This document shows positions 26,873 to 35,051 of a stretch of 64,000 nucleotides of DNA, one piece after another (positions within the stretch are counted from its first letter, which is position 1; each line of letters opens with the position of its first letter). Below the pieces are notes generated by a model. That model was given only the letters and a program-made list of their open reading frames with translations, was not told the origin of the DNA and did not search any database. The translations under genes were made by a program, and so were the position numbers. The stretch comes from Acidobacteriota bacterium (GTDB taxonomy: Bacteria > Acidobacteriota > Terriglobia > Terriglobales > Acidobacteriaceae): positions 124,001 through 188,000 of the forward strand of contig JAJXZL010000036.1 of assembly GCA_021780075.1 (NCBI GenBank), read 5' to 3'.

Positions 26873-27295
26873 ATGAGGCCCAAAAAAGTCATTCTTTGCG
26901 TAGACGACAACGAGCAGGATCTTTCCGTACTCAAGTTCATGCTGTCAACCAATGGATACCGTGTGCTCTCAGCCAACAGCGGCCAGGATGCGGTAAGTAT
27001 TTTTGCAGAGAACGTTGTGGACCTGGTGCTGGCCGACTTTTCTATGCCGCAGATGAGCGGCGACCAGTTGGTGAGCCGACTCAAACAGATTGCATCCCAC
27101 GTGCCGATGATTCTTCTGGGCGATCCGCAGAAGATGAATGGGCAGATTCACGGCGCAGACGCGTTGCTGGCCAAAAAGAACTGCTCCCCGCAGGAGTTGC
27201 TTGAGCGGGTGAAGATCATGAGCGCCCGCAAGCGCGGCCCCCGCAAAGGCATGCACCGCCTGGCCCCGGATCACGAGCTGGCCGTGGCTTCATGA
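26873..27295 (+). CDS. Single-domain response regulator, atypical receiver
   Basis: 140 residues. Receiver motifs: acidic pair D11/D12, phosphoacceptor Asp55 (VLADFSMPQMSG) and Lys101/102. The conserved Ser/Thr of the fourth strand (usually xxTA) is Gly83 (MILLGDPQ), so signalling through the Thr/Tyr switch is probably altered. A basic tail (ARKRGPRKGMHRL) follows, with no output domain. No histidine kinase gene is adjacent. The start at ATG 26873 is likely though its Shine-Dalgarno is distant. Confidence 0.85.
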   Translation: MRPKKVILCVDDNEQDLSVLKFMLSTNGYRVLSANSGQDAVSIFAENVVDLVLADFSMPQMSGDQLVSRLKQIASHVPMILLGDPQKMNGQIHGADALLAKKNCSPQELLERVKIMSARKRGPRKGMHRLAPDHELAVAS

Positions 27296-27343
27296 GCCAG
27301 GCAGAGATAGCAGATCGAGAGCCGGCGTAAGGCGGCATCCATT

Positions 27344-27369
27344 CAGGGGTCCAGAAGCCTGGACCCCTG
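27344..27369 (+). terminator. Hairpin after response regulator gene
   Basis: Perfect 11-bp stem with CAGGGGTCCAG / CTGGACCCCTG arms and a 4-nt loop, 48 nt after the stop codon. No T run follows, so it may be a weak terminator or a 3' stability structure. Confidence 0.5.
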
Positions 27370-27561
27370 CAAACCGTAACTCCGGCTCCCCCCTCGCAAC
27401 TCTGCGAACTACGGGATTTTCAATCCCCTGTCTCTCCTTTGAGATTGCTTAATACAAAATCCCTTGTCGTGCTCCCCTTGACGATTCAGAGCACGGATAG
27501 GCATACTCGCCAACTATGGTCGGCTGGTAGGATTCTTTCCACCAGCGGAAGCAGGCTTCCT

Positions 27562-28602
27562 ATGGATCTCATACTGATTCGTCTTCTTTTTGTGGCTGTT
27601 CTGTCCGGAGCGTGTTACTTTCTTCGCCCCTTCGGCATGCCGGCATGGGCGGCGGCTGCGGCCGGCGCGGCGGCGGCCGGCGCGGTCATTATTTTTGAGC
27701 AGCGCGTGCGCGCACTTAGCCTGCGGCGGCTCATTGGAGCTGTTGCAGGCAGCGTGCTGGGCATCTTTGGCGCGGCGTTGTTTTGCCTGGTTCTGCGCAG
27801 CGCACCCATCAGCGGCAGCACCTCGGCCGTGTTGCAGATTTTTGTGCTGCTGCTGATGACGTACGTGGGGCTGCTGGTGGGCGCCAACAAGGGCGACCTG
27901 CTGAACCCGGCGGCGCTGAGCATGATCTTCAGCAGCGAGCGGCCCACCCGCCGCACCGCCAAGGTGCTGGACACGAGCGTCATCATTGACGGGCGCATCG
28001 CGGACATCGCCGAAGCCGGCTTTATTGACGGCATGATGGTGGTGCCGGAATTCGTGCTGCGCGAGCTGCAGATCGTGGCCGACTCGACCGATGCGTCAAA
28101 ACGGCAGCGCGGTCGTCGCGGCCTGGACATGCTGCAGAGGATGCAGTCAAATGCCAACATCCAGGTGCAGATCGTTCCCGACGACTTTCCTTCCATCCGC
28201 GAGGTGGACCTGAAGCTGCTGGAGCTGGCAAAGAAGTGGGAAGCCAAAGTGGTGACCAACGACTTCAACCTGAACAAGGTGGCCCACCTGCATCACGTTC
28301 AGGTACTCAACATCAATGATCTGGCCAACGCTCTCAAGCCCGTGGTCCTGCCCGGCGAGCGCATGCACGTGCTCATCCTGAAAGAAGGCAAGGAGTTCAA
28401 CCAGGGTGTGGGCTATCTGGACGACGGCACCATGGTTGTGGTGGACCATGCCCGCAAGATGATCGGGAAGTCAGTGGATATTTCCGTCACGAGCGTGCTG
28501 CAGACGGCCAGCGGGAAGATGATCTTTGGGAAGATGGACGAGAACGGCAAGAGCGGCGACCCGCAGCGGCCCGCACCAGTCGAGATCACAAGCCAAGGAT
28601 AA
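27562..28602 (+). CDS. PIN-TRAM domain membrane nuclease-like protein (YacL type)
   Basis: 346 residues. About four transmembrane helices in the first 115 residues, then a PIN domain (KVLDTSVIIDGRIADI, VVPEFVLRELQ, VTNDFNLNKVA; the acidic metal-binding residues are present) and a C-terminal TRAM domain (GERMHVLILKEGKEFNQGVGYLDDGTMVVV). This is the layout of YacL-family proteins, putative membrane-bound RNases. The ATG at 27562 (MDLILIRLLF) fits the first helix. Confidence 0.9.
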   Translation: MDLILIRLLFVAVLSGACYFLRPFGMPAWAAAAAGAAAAGAVIIFEQRVRALSLRRLIGAVAGSVLGIFGAALFCLVLRSAPISGSTSAVLQIFVLLLMTYVGLLVGANKGDLLNPAALSMIFSSERPTRRTAKVLDTSVIIDGRIADIAEAGFIDGMMVVPEFVLRELQIVADSTDASKRQRGRRGLDMLQRMQSNANIQVQIVPDDFPSIREVDLKLLELAKKWEAKVVTNDFNLNKVAHLHHVQVLNINDLANALKPVVLPGERMHVLILKEGKEFNQGVGYLDDGTMVVVDHARKMIGKSVDISVTSVLQTASGKMIFGKMDENGKSGDPQRPAPVEITSQG

Positions 28603-28808
28603 GGGCTTTCCGCCGGGTCATGCTGCACAACCCGCAGACCCGGTTCATCGTCCGGGGTTCCATTGCGAGAGCCGGGGCATGCGTCTATTCGGCCAGCCGG
28701 CCGCACGAATATTTTTATTGACCCCTGGAAGCAGATTTCTGCAATGGGGCGATTGAGGTATACTGCCTCCGCAAAACTCAACAACCTATCTTGAGAATTG
28801 AGGCTCGC

Positions 28809-30149
28809 ATGCTTGCACGTGGAATTGGCATGGCTGTGCTGATTTTTCTATTTTTCTGCCCTGGTTGGTCGGCGAATCTGATTGCTCAGCAGCCTGCGTC
28901 CAATCGTCAGATTGACAGCATCGCTTTGCAGCGCGCGCACCTCATGCTGCATCAGGCCTACGATGAGATACGGAAGAACTACTATGACACCACCTTTCAC
29001 GGTGTCGATCTGGACAAGTCCTATCAGCAATTCAACGCCAGACTTGACATCTCAAAGTCGGTCAACGAATCGTTCCGCGTGGTTGCGGCCTTCATGCTCA
29101 ACCTGCACGACTCCCACACATTCTTTATGCCGCCTACGCGAACAAACCGATCGACACCAGGCTTCTTCATGCAGCTGATCGGCGACAAATGCTTGATCAC
29201 GCGCATTCGTCCCGGAACCGATGCCTCCGCCAAGCTGCATGTGGGGGACCAGGTTCTGGCCCTCGACGGCTTCAAGATCACGCCTGAAGACTTTCACGAT
29301 GTCGTGTACTTCATCCAGGTTCTCTCTCCCGCGCCGGCCGAGATGCTCGACCTCCAGAGTCCGGCTGGCGAGCGCAGACAGGAGACAGTCAACACCACGC
29401 TGCGGAAGGGCAAGCAGGTTGTCGACCTGACCGGAGGCGGAGAAGGCGGCGACTTCTGGCAACTCGTCCGCAACGACGAGGAGGATGAGCATCTGAGCCG
29501 CGCGCGTACCTTCGAAAGCGGAGATACCTTGTTTTGGCGGATGCCAAGTTTCGAAGTTCAGCCAGGCGATGTTGCACGGACCATCACAAAGGCTATAAAG
29601 CAGAAAAACCTGGTCATCGATCTGCGTGACAACTCCGGCGGATATGTCGATACGCTCAAGGAGATGCTGGGCCATTTCTTCAACCACGAAGTCAAATTGG
29701 GAGACCGCGTCACGCGCAAGGAAACCAAGGCTGAGATGATCAAGCCCAGGACTCCGTACTATAGCGGCAACGTGATTGTCCTGGTCGATCACAATTCCGC
29801 CTCCGCGGCGGAACTCTTTGCTCGTGTCATTCAGCTTGAGCACCGGGGCAAGGTCATCGGCGACCGGTCCGCGGGGGCAGTGATGGAAGCCAATGACCTT
29901 GAGGAGTCCATCGGAACCGACTATCAGGTCGATTACGGTCTCTCCATCACCGAAGCGAATATTGTCATGTCCGACGGCAAGAGCCTGGAAAACGCGGGAG
30001 TCGTCCCGGATGAGCTCATGGTTCCCACGGCCACCGACCTCGCCACAGCGAAGGATCCCGTCCTCGCCCATGCCGCCGAACTTGACAACGTCAAGCTCGA
30101 TCCCTCAGCAGCCGGCAAGCTCTTCCCTTATGAGTGGCCCAGCCTCTAG
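28809..30149 (+). CDS. Secreted S41-family peptidase with PDZ domain, incomplete dyad
   Basis: 446 residues, starting MLARGIGMAVLIFLFFCPGWSA (signal peptide); an in-frame TTG 18 nt upstream is an alternative. A PDZ segment (KLHVGDQVLALDGFKI) precedes the S41 domain: NLVIDLRDNSGGYVDTL and the nucleophile motif NSASAAELFARVI. The lysine that normally follows in GKxxxG context is not visible; the aligned stretch is DRSAGAVMEAN. It may therefore belong to an S41 subgroup with a different catalytic set. Probably periplasmic. Confidence 0.85.
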   Translation: MLARGIGMAVLIFLFFCPGWSANLIAQQPASNRQIDSIALQRAHLMLHQAYDEIRKNYYDTTFHGVDLDKSYQQFNARLDISKSVNESFRVVAAFMLNLHDSHTFFMPPTRTNRSTPGFFMQLIGDKCLITRIRPGTDASAKLHVGDQVLALDGFKITPEDFHDVVYFIQVLSPAPAEMLDLQSPAGERRQETVNTTLRKGKQVVDLTGGGEGGDFWQLVRNDEEDEHLSRARTFESGDTLFWRMPSFEVQPGDVARTITKAIKQKNLVIDLRDNSGGYVDTLKEMLGHFFNHEVKLGDRVTRKETKAEMIKPRTPYYSGNVIVLVDHNSASAAELFARVIQLEHRGKVIGDRSAGAVMEANDLEESIGTDYQVDYGLSITEANIVMSDGKSLENAGVVPDELMVPTATDLATAKDPVLAHAAELDNVKLDPSAAGKLFPYEWPSL

Positions 30150-30233
30150 CGCTCGCGATTCGCAGCCGGAGCTTTGGTTCCATTGCGCAGGGCTGGTAGA
30201 ACTGGCGAAGGAGAGGGCTTGCTTTCCTAGCCC

Positions 30234-30734
30234 TCAGAATTGAGGGCTGGACGCATGGCGGTCCCGTTCATCCATCTCAGAGATGCGGTCATCTTCGCCG
30301 ACGGGTCCGATCTCCTCTCTCCAGGCGACAATGCCGCCGGCCACGTTGGCAACCCTGAGGTAGCCCACCGCCTGGAGGAACTCCGCAATGGTTTGACTGC
30401 GCTGACCACTGCGGCAGAAGACCGCGATTTCGCGTTCGGGGTCGATCTCCGCGAGCCGGTCGGGAACGTCGTCCTGCGGAATGAGCGTGCCGCCGATATT
30501 GGCGATTTCATACTCGAACGGCTCGCGAACATCGAGGATGAAAATGTCCTCGCCCGCATCGAGCCGCCGCTTCAGTTCCCGCACGCTGAGCTGGGGGATT
30601 CCATTCTCCAATGCCGCCTGCATTTTGGGATCCGGCAGACTACCGTTGATTTTCCGGTGATCTGAAGACTGCGCGGCGGTGGACTGCTGGGCTTGAAGAT
30701 TCTCAGTACTTGCGGATGGACGGGTCAATTTCAT
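30234..30734 (-). CDS. Rhodanese-domain protein, tandem copy of the MoeB C-terminus
   Basis: 166 residues from ATG 30734, inside the end of moeB (32-nt overlap); ATG 30623 is an alternative. The last 120 residues form a single rhodanese domain with DVREPFEYEIANIGGTLIPQDD and active-site loop CRSGQRS. It aligns, including the linker, with the rhodanese of the preceding moeB gene, which indicates tandem duplication of the 3' end of that gene. The C-terminus here is longer (about 13 residues, acidic). Confidence 0.85.
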   Translation of the reverse strand: MKLTRPSASTENLQAQQSTAAQSSDHRKINGSLPDPKMQAALENGIPQLSVRELKRRLDAGEDIFILDVREPFEYEIANIGGTLIPQDDVPDRLAEIDPEREIAVFCRSGQRSQTIAEFLQAVGYLRVANVAGGIVAWREEIGPVGEDDRISEMDERDRHASSPQF

Positions 30735-31881
30735 CGCTCCAGGCCAGGATGCCACCGGCGAGATTGACGACCCTGGGATAACCGGACTGTTTAAGGAACT
30801 CCGCAATGCGCTGCGAGCGTGCGCCGCTGCGGCACTGGACAACCACCTCGCGCTCACGGTCGATCTCGGCCAGACGCTGCGGGATGTCGTTCTGCGGAAT
30901 CAGAGTTCCGCCAATATTGGCAATCTGATATTCATAGGGCTCACGCACATCGAGGATGAACACATCCTGACCCGCATCAAGCCGCTGCTTCAGCTCCTTC
31001 ACGCTGAGCTGCGGAATTCCGTTCTTCAATGACTTCTCCTCTTTGCTTTCCGGCATGATGCCGCAGAATTGCTGATAATCAATAAGTTTGGTGACGGTCG
31101 GATTTTGACCGCAGACCGGGCACTCAGGATTCTTGCGCAGCTTCAGTTCGCGGAAGCGCATGCCCAGCGCATCCACCAGCAACAGGCGGCCAACGAGCGA
31201 GTCGCCCTTGCCGAGAATCAGCTTGATGACTTCAGTTGCCTGGATCACGCCGACCAGGCCCGGCAGAATGCCCAGCACGCCACCCTCTGCGCAACTCGGC
31301 ACAAGGCCCGGCGGCGGCGGCTCAGGATAGAGGCAGCGATAACAGGGGCCTGCCTCAGTGGCAAAGATGCTGGCCTGCCCCTCAAAGCGGAAGATGGACC
31401 CGTAGACGTTCGGCTTGTGCAGCAGCACGCAGGCATCATTGACCAGATAGCGAGTGGGGAAATTGTCGGTCCCGTCGGCAACGATGTCGTAGTCCTTCAG
31501 AATCTCAAGTGCGTTGGCGCTGGTGAGCATTGTTTCGTGCTTCACCACGTTCAGCGCGGGGTTCAGGGCCTTGAGCTTCTCTTCGGCGGAGTCCAGCTTT
31601 TTGCGACCGATATCTTTGGTTGAGTGGATAATCTGGCGCTGCAGATTGCTTGCATCCACCACGTCGAAGTCCACCAAGCCCAGTGTGCCTACGCCGGCCG
31701 CAGCAAGGTAGAAAGCCAGTGGCGAGCCCAGCCCGCCGGTACCCACGCAGAGCACTTTGGCCGCCTTGAGCTTGCGCTGGCCGTCCATGCCCACCTCGGG
31801 CAGAATCAGGTGCCGCGAGTAGCGGGAAAGATCGTCGGTAGTCAGTTCAGGCAGTGCGGTCGGTTCAGTAATGGCGGTCAT
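30703..31881 (-). CDS. moeZ: MoeB/ThiF-type E1-like enzyme fused to rhodanese (MoeZ type)
   Basis: 392 residues. E1 adenylation domain: ATP site GTGGLGSPLAFYLAAAGVG, LVDFDVVDASNLQRQ, catalytic region with ECPVCG (zinc CxxC) and CYRCLY; the C-terminal rhodanese has DVREPYEYQIANIGG and Cys in CRSGARS. Such fusions adenylate and thiocarboxylate MoaD/ThiS-type sulfur carriers. It forms an operon with the rhodanese copy. A structured RNA candidate and terminator lie about 200 nt upstream. No ThiS/MoaD-like gene is seen nearby. Confidence 0.93.
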   Translation of the reverse strand: MTAITEPTALPELTTDDLSRYSRHLILPEVGMDGQRKLKAAKVLCVGTGGLGSPLAFYLAAAGVGTLGLVDFDVVDASNLQRQIIHSTKDIGRKKLDSAEEKLKALNPALNVVKHETMLTSANALEILKDYDIVADGTDNFPTRYLVNDACVLLHKPNVYGSIFRFEGQASIFATEAGPCYRCLYPEPPPPGLVPSCAEGGVLGILPGLVGVIQATEVIKLILGKGDSLVGRLLLVDALGMRFRELKLRKNPECPVCGQNPTVTKLIDYQQFCGIMPESKEEKSLKNGIPQLSVKELKQRLDAGQDVFILDVREPYEYQIANIGGTLIPQNDIPQRLAEIDREREVVVQCRSGARSQRIAEFLKQSGYPRVVNLAGGILAWSDEIDPSIRKY

Positions 31882-32080
31882 TGTTCATTTCTCAATTTGA
31901 TGCGTTTTATCTGGCAGGGAGATGCCACGCCGAAGGCGTTCTTGCCCGGACGGCAAGCCCCCTTTTATCGAGGAGAAGCCCGAATGCGTGTTCCTCCAGA
32001 TTCCTTTACAGGTTAACAAAAGCACGCAGGTTTCCTTGCTTTCGCGAATTCTGCTCGAACCGGGACACTCGCTAGAACGC

Positions 32081-32112
32081 AAAAAAGCGGCTTCGGCGAT
32101 GCCGAAACCGCT
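32081..32112 (-). terminator. Intrinsic terminator on the minus strand
   Basis: On the minus strand AGCGG-mismatch-TTCGGC / GCCGAA-mismatch-CCGCT forms a 12-nt-arm hairpin (32086-32112), followed by six T (32081-32086 read as A on the plus strand). It stops transcription coming from the CoA-disulfide reductase gene or controls the moeB leader. Confidence 0.8.
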
Positions 32113-32120
32113 CCCTGAGT

Positions 32121-32225
32121 CCCTGCCATCAAGTTGGAACAGTGCGACTTGAACCTCTATTGCGCGGGCTTTCAGAAGCCCGGATCTGCCTTGACCTATT
32201 CGTAGGAAGGATAACTTTGGCAGGG
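32121..32225 (-). ncRNA. Structured RNA candidate with closed multi-helix junction
   Basis: A 105-nt element bounded by an 8-bp closing helix (CCCTGCCA / TGGCAGGG). It encloses three further perfect or near-perfect hairpins: 32189-32210 (CCTT-CCTA, CGAA loop, TAGG, 2-nt bulge, AAGG), 32165-32182 (7-bp stem, 4-nt loop), and 32130-32151 (5-bp stem, 12-nt loop). The terminator at 32081-32112 follows on the minus strand. It is 46 nt past the CoA-disulfide reductase stop and 240 nt before moeB, so it may be a leader regulator, a 3' UTR structure or a small RNA. I recognise no family. Confidence 0.6.
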
Positions 32226-32271
32226 GTTAATGCCGAATAACTGGGAGTTAACGCTCGGCACTGTGGCGCAC

Positions 32272-33996
32272 CTACACGGAGACGGGATCTGCCTGGAGCT
32301 CTACCTTGGCGACTTCAGTCTCTCTGGCGCGACCGCTTTTCTCTGGATACAAGACACAATAGGTGCTGTAGCCTCCTGAGAGAATCCGCGCGCGCAGGCC
32401 ATGTTGGGAAAGAATGCGGCAGGCGTAGTATGCCCGCTGGCCAACGCCGCAGGTTACCCAGATATCCTTGTGCCGCGGCAATTCGCTGAGTCTGCTCCGC
32501 AACTGGCCCAGAGGAATATTGACGCATCCTGGAATGTATCCAGCGCGGAATTCATGTAGCTCCCGGACATCCAGAAGGAAAGCGCTGGTCGAATGCACGC
32601 AATCCCAGGGAGCAAAGGCCATGTCTCCTCGCAGCGCATTGCCCGCGATGAAGCCGGCAAGATTGACTGGATCTTTGGCGGCACCATACTGTGGCGCGTA
32701 GCATAGCTCCGCTTCCTCAAGGTCGTGCACTGTAGCCTTCATCTGCATCGCTGTGGCAATCACATCAATTCGACGTTCAGCGCCGGCGTCACCCACTGCT
32801 TGCGCGCCCAGCACGCGTCCATCGGACTTGCGATAGAGCAACTTCATGTGAATCGGATGGGCACCCGGGTAGTACGCGACATGATGATTGGGATGCAAAT
32901 ACACGGCTTGGTAGTCCTCGATTCCAGCGCGGCTTAGAGCCTTTTCAGTCGCGCCTGTGAGGGCTACTGTAAGGCCAAAGAAGCCGCACACGGCCGTGGC
33001 TAGTGCGCCTTCATATTGCACATCTCTTCCGCAGATGGCATCCGCTGCGACGCGCCCCTGACGATTTGCCGGCCCTGCAAGGGGGATCAGTTCCCAGGCA
33101 CCGGTGATGCGATTTCTTACCTCAACTGCATCTCCAACAGCCCAGATGCCTGGATCCGATGTGCGCATCTGTTCGTCAACGCGAATACCGCCCCGCTCGC
33201 CGAGTTCGAGTCCGGCATTGCGCGCGAGTTGCGTCTGTGGGCGCACTCCAAGCGCAAGAACAACCATGTTCGCATCGAATGCCGCACCCGCCTGCGTGTG
33301 TACGCGCAGAGCGCCATTATGATGCTGCTCAAAACCCGTCACTCCATCGCCGAGCCGCAGTTCGATGCCCTGCGCCTCCAGTCGCTGCTGTGCGTAGGCG
33401 GCCATTTCCTTGTCCAAAGGCGGCATCACCTGATCCGCAAGTTCGATCAGCGTGATGGCGATGCCGCGATGCGCAAGGTTCTCTGCGGTTTCAAGGCCAA
33501 TAAATCCCGCGCCCACCACTACGGCAGTGCGGGGATTGCGCGCATCGATCCAATCGCGCATATGGCGGCTGTCCGGAATAGTGCGCAAGGTGAAAATGCC
33601 CGGCAGGCGAATGCCAGGCCACGGCGGACAGATGGGCAAGGCGCCCGGCGACAACACCAGTGCGTCGTATGGCTCACGGTACTCACGGCCGGTTTCAAGG
33701 TTGCGCACCGTGATGAAGCGCTCTTCCCTGTGAATCGCCGTCACTTCGTTGCGCGTGCGCACATCTATGTTGAATCGCTCCTGAAACAATGCGGGAGTCG
33801 CCAGCAGGAGTTTGGACTCATCGTGAATCACATTGCCGACATAGTAGGGGAGGCCGCAGTTAGCAAAGGAGACATGACTTCCTCGCTCGAGCACAACGAT
33901 CTCGGCATTCTCATCAACGCGCCGCAAGCGCGCCGCGCAGGTTGCGCCGCCCGCCACTCCGCCAACGATGACTACACGCTTCTTCGCAATATCCAT
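32272..33996 (-). CDS. CoA-disulfide reductase-type flavoprotein fused to rhodanese
   Basis: 574 residues. Pyridine nucleotide-disulfide oxidoreductase core: FAD motif VVIVGGVAGGATCAARLRR, active cysteine Cys47 (SFANCGLPYY), NAD(P)-binding VVVGAGFIGLETAENL, and FAD motif GIWAVGDAVEV. The last ~100 residues are a rhodanese with LLDVRELHEFRAGYIPG and a catalytic Cys in VTCGVGQRAYYACRIL. CoADR-rhodanese proteins reduce CoA-disulfide, persulfide or polysulfide. It is co-oriented with the NifX-like gene 27 nt upstream; both diverge from padR. Confidence 0.92.
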   Translation of the reverse strand: MDIAKKRVVIVGGVAGGATCAARLRRVDENAEIVVLERGSHVSFANCGLPYYVGNVIHDESKLLLATPALFQERFNIDVRTRNEVTAIHREERFITVRNLETGREYREPYDALVLSPGALPICPPWPGIRLPGIFTLRTIPDSRHMRDWIDARNPRTAVVVGAGFIGLETAENLAHRGIAITLIELADQVMPPLDKEMAAYAQQRLEAQGIELRLGDGVTGFEQHHNGALRVHTQAGAAFDANMVVLALGVRPQTQLARNAGLELGERGGIRVDEQMRTSDPGIWAVGDAVEVRNRITGAWELIPLAGPANRQGRVAADAICGRDVQYEGALATAVCGFFGLTVALTGATEKALSRAGIEDYQAVYLHPNHHVAYYPGAHPIHMKLLYRKSDGRVLGAQAVGDAGAERRIDVIATAMQMKATVHDLEEAELCYAPQYGAAKDPVNLAGFIAGNALRGDMAFAPWDCVHSTSAFLLDVRELHEFRAGYIPGCVNIPLGQLRSRLSELPRHKDIWVTCGVGQRAYYACRILSQHGLRARILSGGYSTYCVLYPEKSGRARETEVAKVELQADPVSV

Positions 33997-34023
33997 ACCC
34001 CGGGCATCTCCTTTCTTTGATCC

Positions 34024-34374
34024 TTAGTGATGGCAGGTGCTCTCGCCCGTCACGAGGGTTCCGTCAAGATACTGCCGCACCAACACCGAAGCGGATTCCT
34101 CCGGTACTCCCGTGAGAACTTCGACAGAGGCCTCCTGCAAGAGCGTACGCGCGCGAGTGCCCATGTTGCCGGCGATCACGTGCGTTACTCCGCGCTCCAT
34201 GAGCCACGGCGGCAACAGCCCGGGCTGATGCTCCGGCGCAGGCACTTCAGCCGTAGCGATGACTTGGCGCGATACGGGGTCTATGTCGGTCAGAACGAAT
34301 TTTTCGCAGTGCCCGAAATGCTGCTCCAGGCGATCTCCGGTAGTGGGAATTGCGATACGCATTGAAGTCATCAT
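34024..34374 (-). CDS. NifX/NifB-type dinitrogenase cofactor-like protein
   Basis: 116 residues of the dinitrogenase iron-molybdenum cofactor family: MRIAIPTTGDRLEQHFGHCEKFVLTDID, RGVTHVIAGNMGTRARTLLQEASVEVLTG. The HFGHC motif is the usual signature. Such proteins bind FeS or metal cofactor precursors. The tail ends CHH, an unusual potential metal site. It precedes the CoA-disulfide reductase gene and is divergent from padR with a shared palindrome between them. Start could be Met1 or Met5. Confidence 0.88.
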   Translation of the reverse strand: MMTSMRIAIPTTGDRLEQHFGHCEKFVLTDIDPVSRQVIATAEVPAPEHQPGLLPPWLMERGVTHVIAGNMGTRARTLLQEASVEVLTGVPEESASVLVRQYLDGTLVTGESTCHH

Positions 34375-34615
34375 CCTTTCATGATGGGATCGATTGTGAT
34401 GGGGCGTGGTGATTACACTGCTTCAGCATGGATTGCTTCATTTGAGTTTCAGTTGAACAGTGCGCTTTATAGGTGTAACTCGCACCTATAGTATATTCCA
34501 GGTTTATACCAATCGCAAGCTTGGGGAGGGGTGCAAGGGTGCACTTCGCATCGAATAGCGCGGTGTGATAGTGTTAGGCCGTTGGCAGGCCTCGAATTGC
34601 GGCCGGGAGGGTAGC
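34375..34615. promoter_or_regulatory. Divergent promoter region with PadR-type palindrome
   Basis: 241 nt between nifX-like (-) and padR (+). TATAGGTG (34468-34475) and CACCTATA (34483-34490), spaced by 7 nt, form a perfect palindrome in an AT-rich stretch. The core AGGTG-N7-CACCT is also present upstream of the ArsR-TusA-Hdr operon at 42039-42055, consistent with binding by the PadR encoded here. Confidence 0.65.
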
Positions 34616-35026
34616 ATGCGAAAGCGTTTCTGCGCACGGCATGGCAAAGATTATCCCTGCTCGTGCGGGATGGGGAACCTCTATCGTTTTGTGGAGCCGG
34701 TGGTCCTGCTGCTCTTGAAGATGAAGGGCACATCATACGGCTACGACCTTGCTGCGGATATGGAAGGGCATGCTTTAACGGACACCACCATCGAGAAAGG
34801 CGTCCTTTACCGCACGCTTCGCCGGTTGGAGTCGAACGGAAACGTCAAGTCCGAGTGGGAGTCAGAAGGGCACGGTCCTGCGCGCCGCATTTATAAACTC
34901 ACACGGCAAGGCGAAGAGCATCTGGAAGAGTGGGCCGATGTGCTCGAGCACCTTTCCAAATCGATGACGCGCTTCGTGCGGGATGCGCGGAAGCCAGCAG
35001 GCAAAAAGGTCCGCGCCACGCGATAA
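34616..35026 (+). CDS. PadR-family regulator with N-terminal Cys/His cluster
   Basis: 136 residues. PadR winged helix: PVVLLLLKMKGTSYGYDLAADM, IEKGVLYRTLRRLESNGNVKSEWE, GPARRIYKLTRQGEEHLEEW. Before it, an N-terminal extension (MRKRFCARHGKDYPCSC) carries C6, H9, C15 and C17, possibly binding a metal or FeS cofactor; this is absent from ordinary PadR proteins. A GGGAGGG ribosome-binding site precedes the ATG. Likely the regulator of the sulfur island, with operators at 34.47 kb and around 42.0 kb. Confidence 0.88.
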   Translation: MRKRFCARHGKDYPCSCGMGNLYRFVEPVVLLLLKMKGTSYGYDLAADMEGHALTDTTIEKGVLYRTLRRLESNGNVKSEWESEGHGPARRIYKLTRQGEEHLEEWADVLEHLSKSMTRFVRDARKPAGKKVRATR

Positions 35027-35051
35027 GCCCAGTGCTCGCAGGCGTGCCTGG

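Noticed and set aside
32113..32225. tRNA-like GGTTCAAGTC sequence on the minus strand within the structured element
   Set aside because: T-stem arms do not pair, there is no matching acceptor 5' strand, and the anticodon-like loop has no consistent 5-bp stem with a 7-nt loop.
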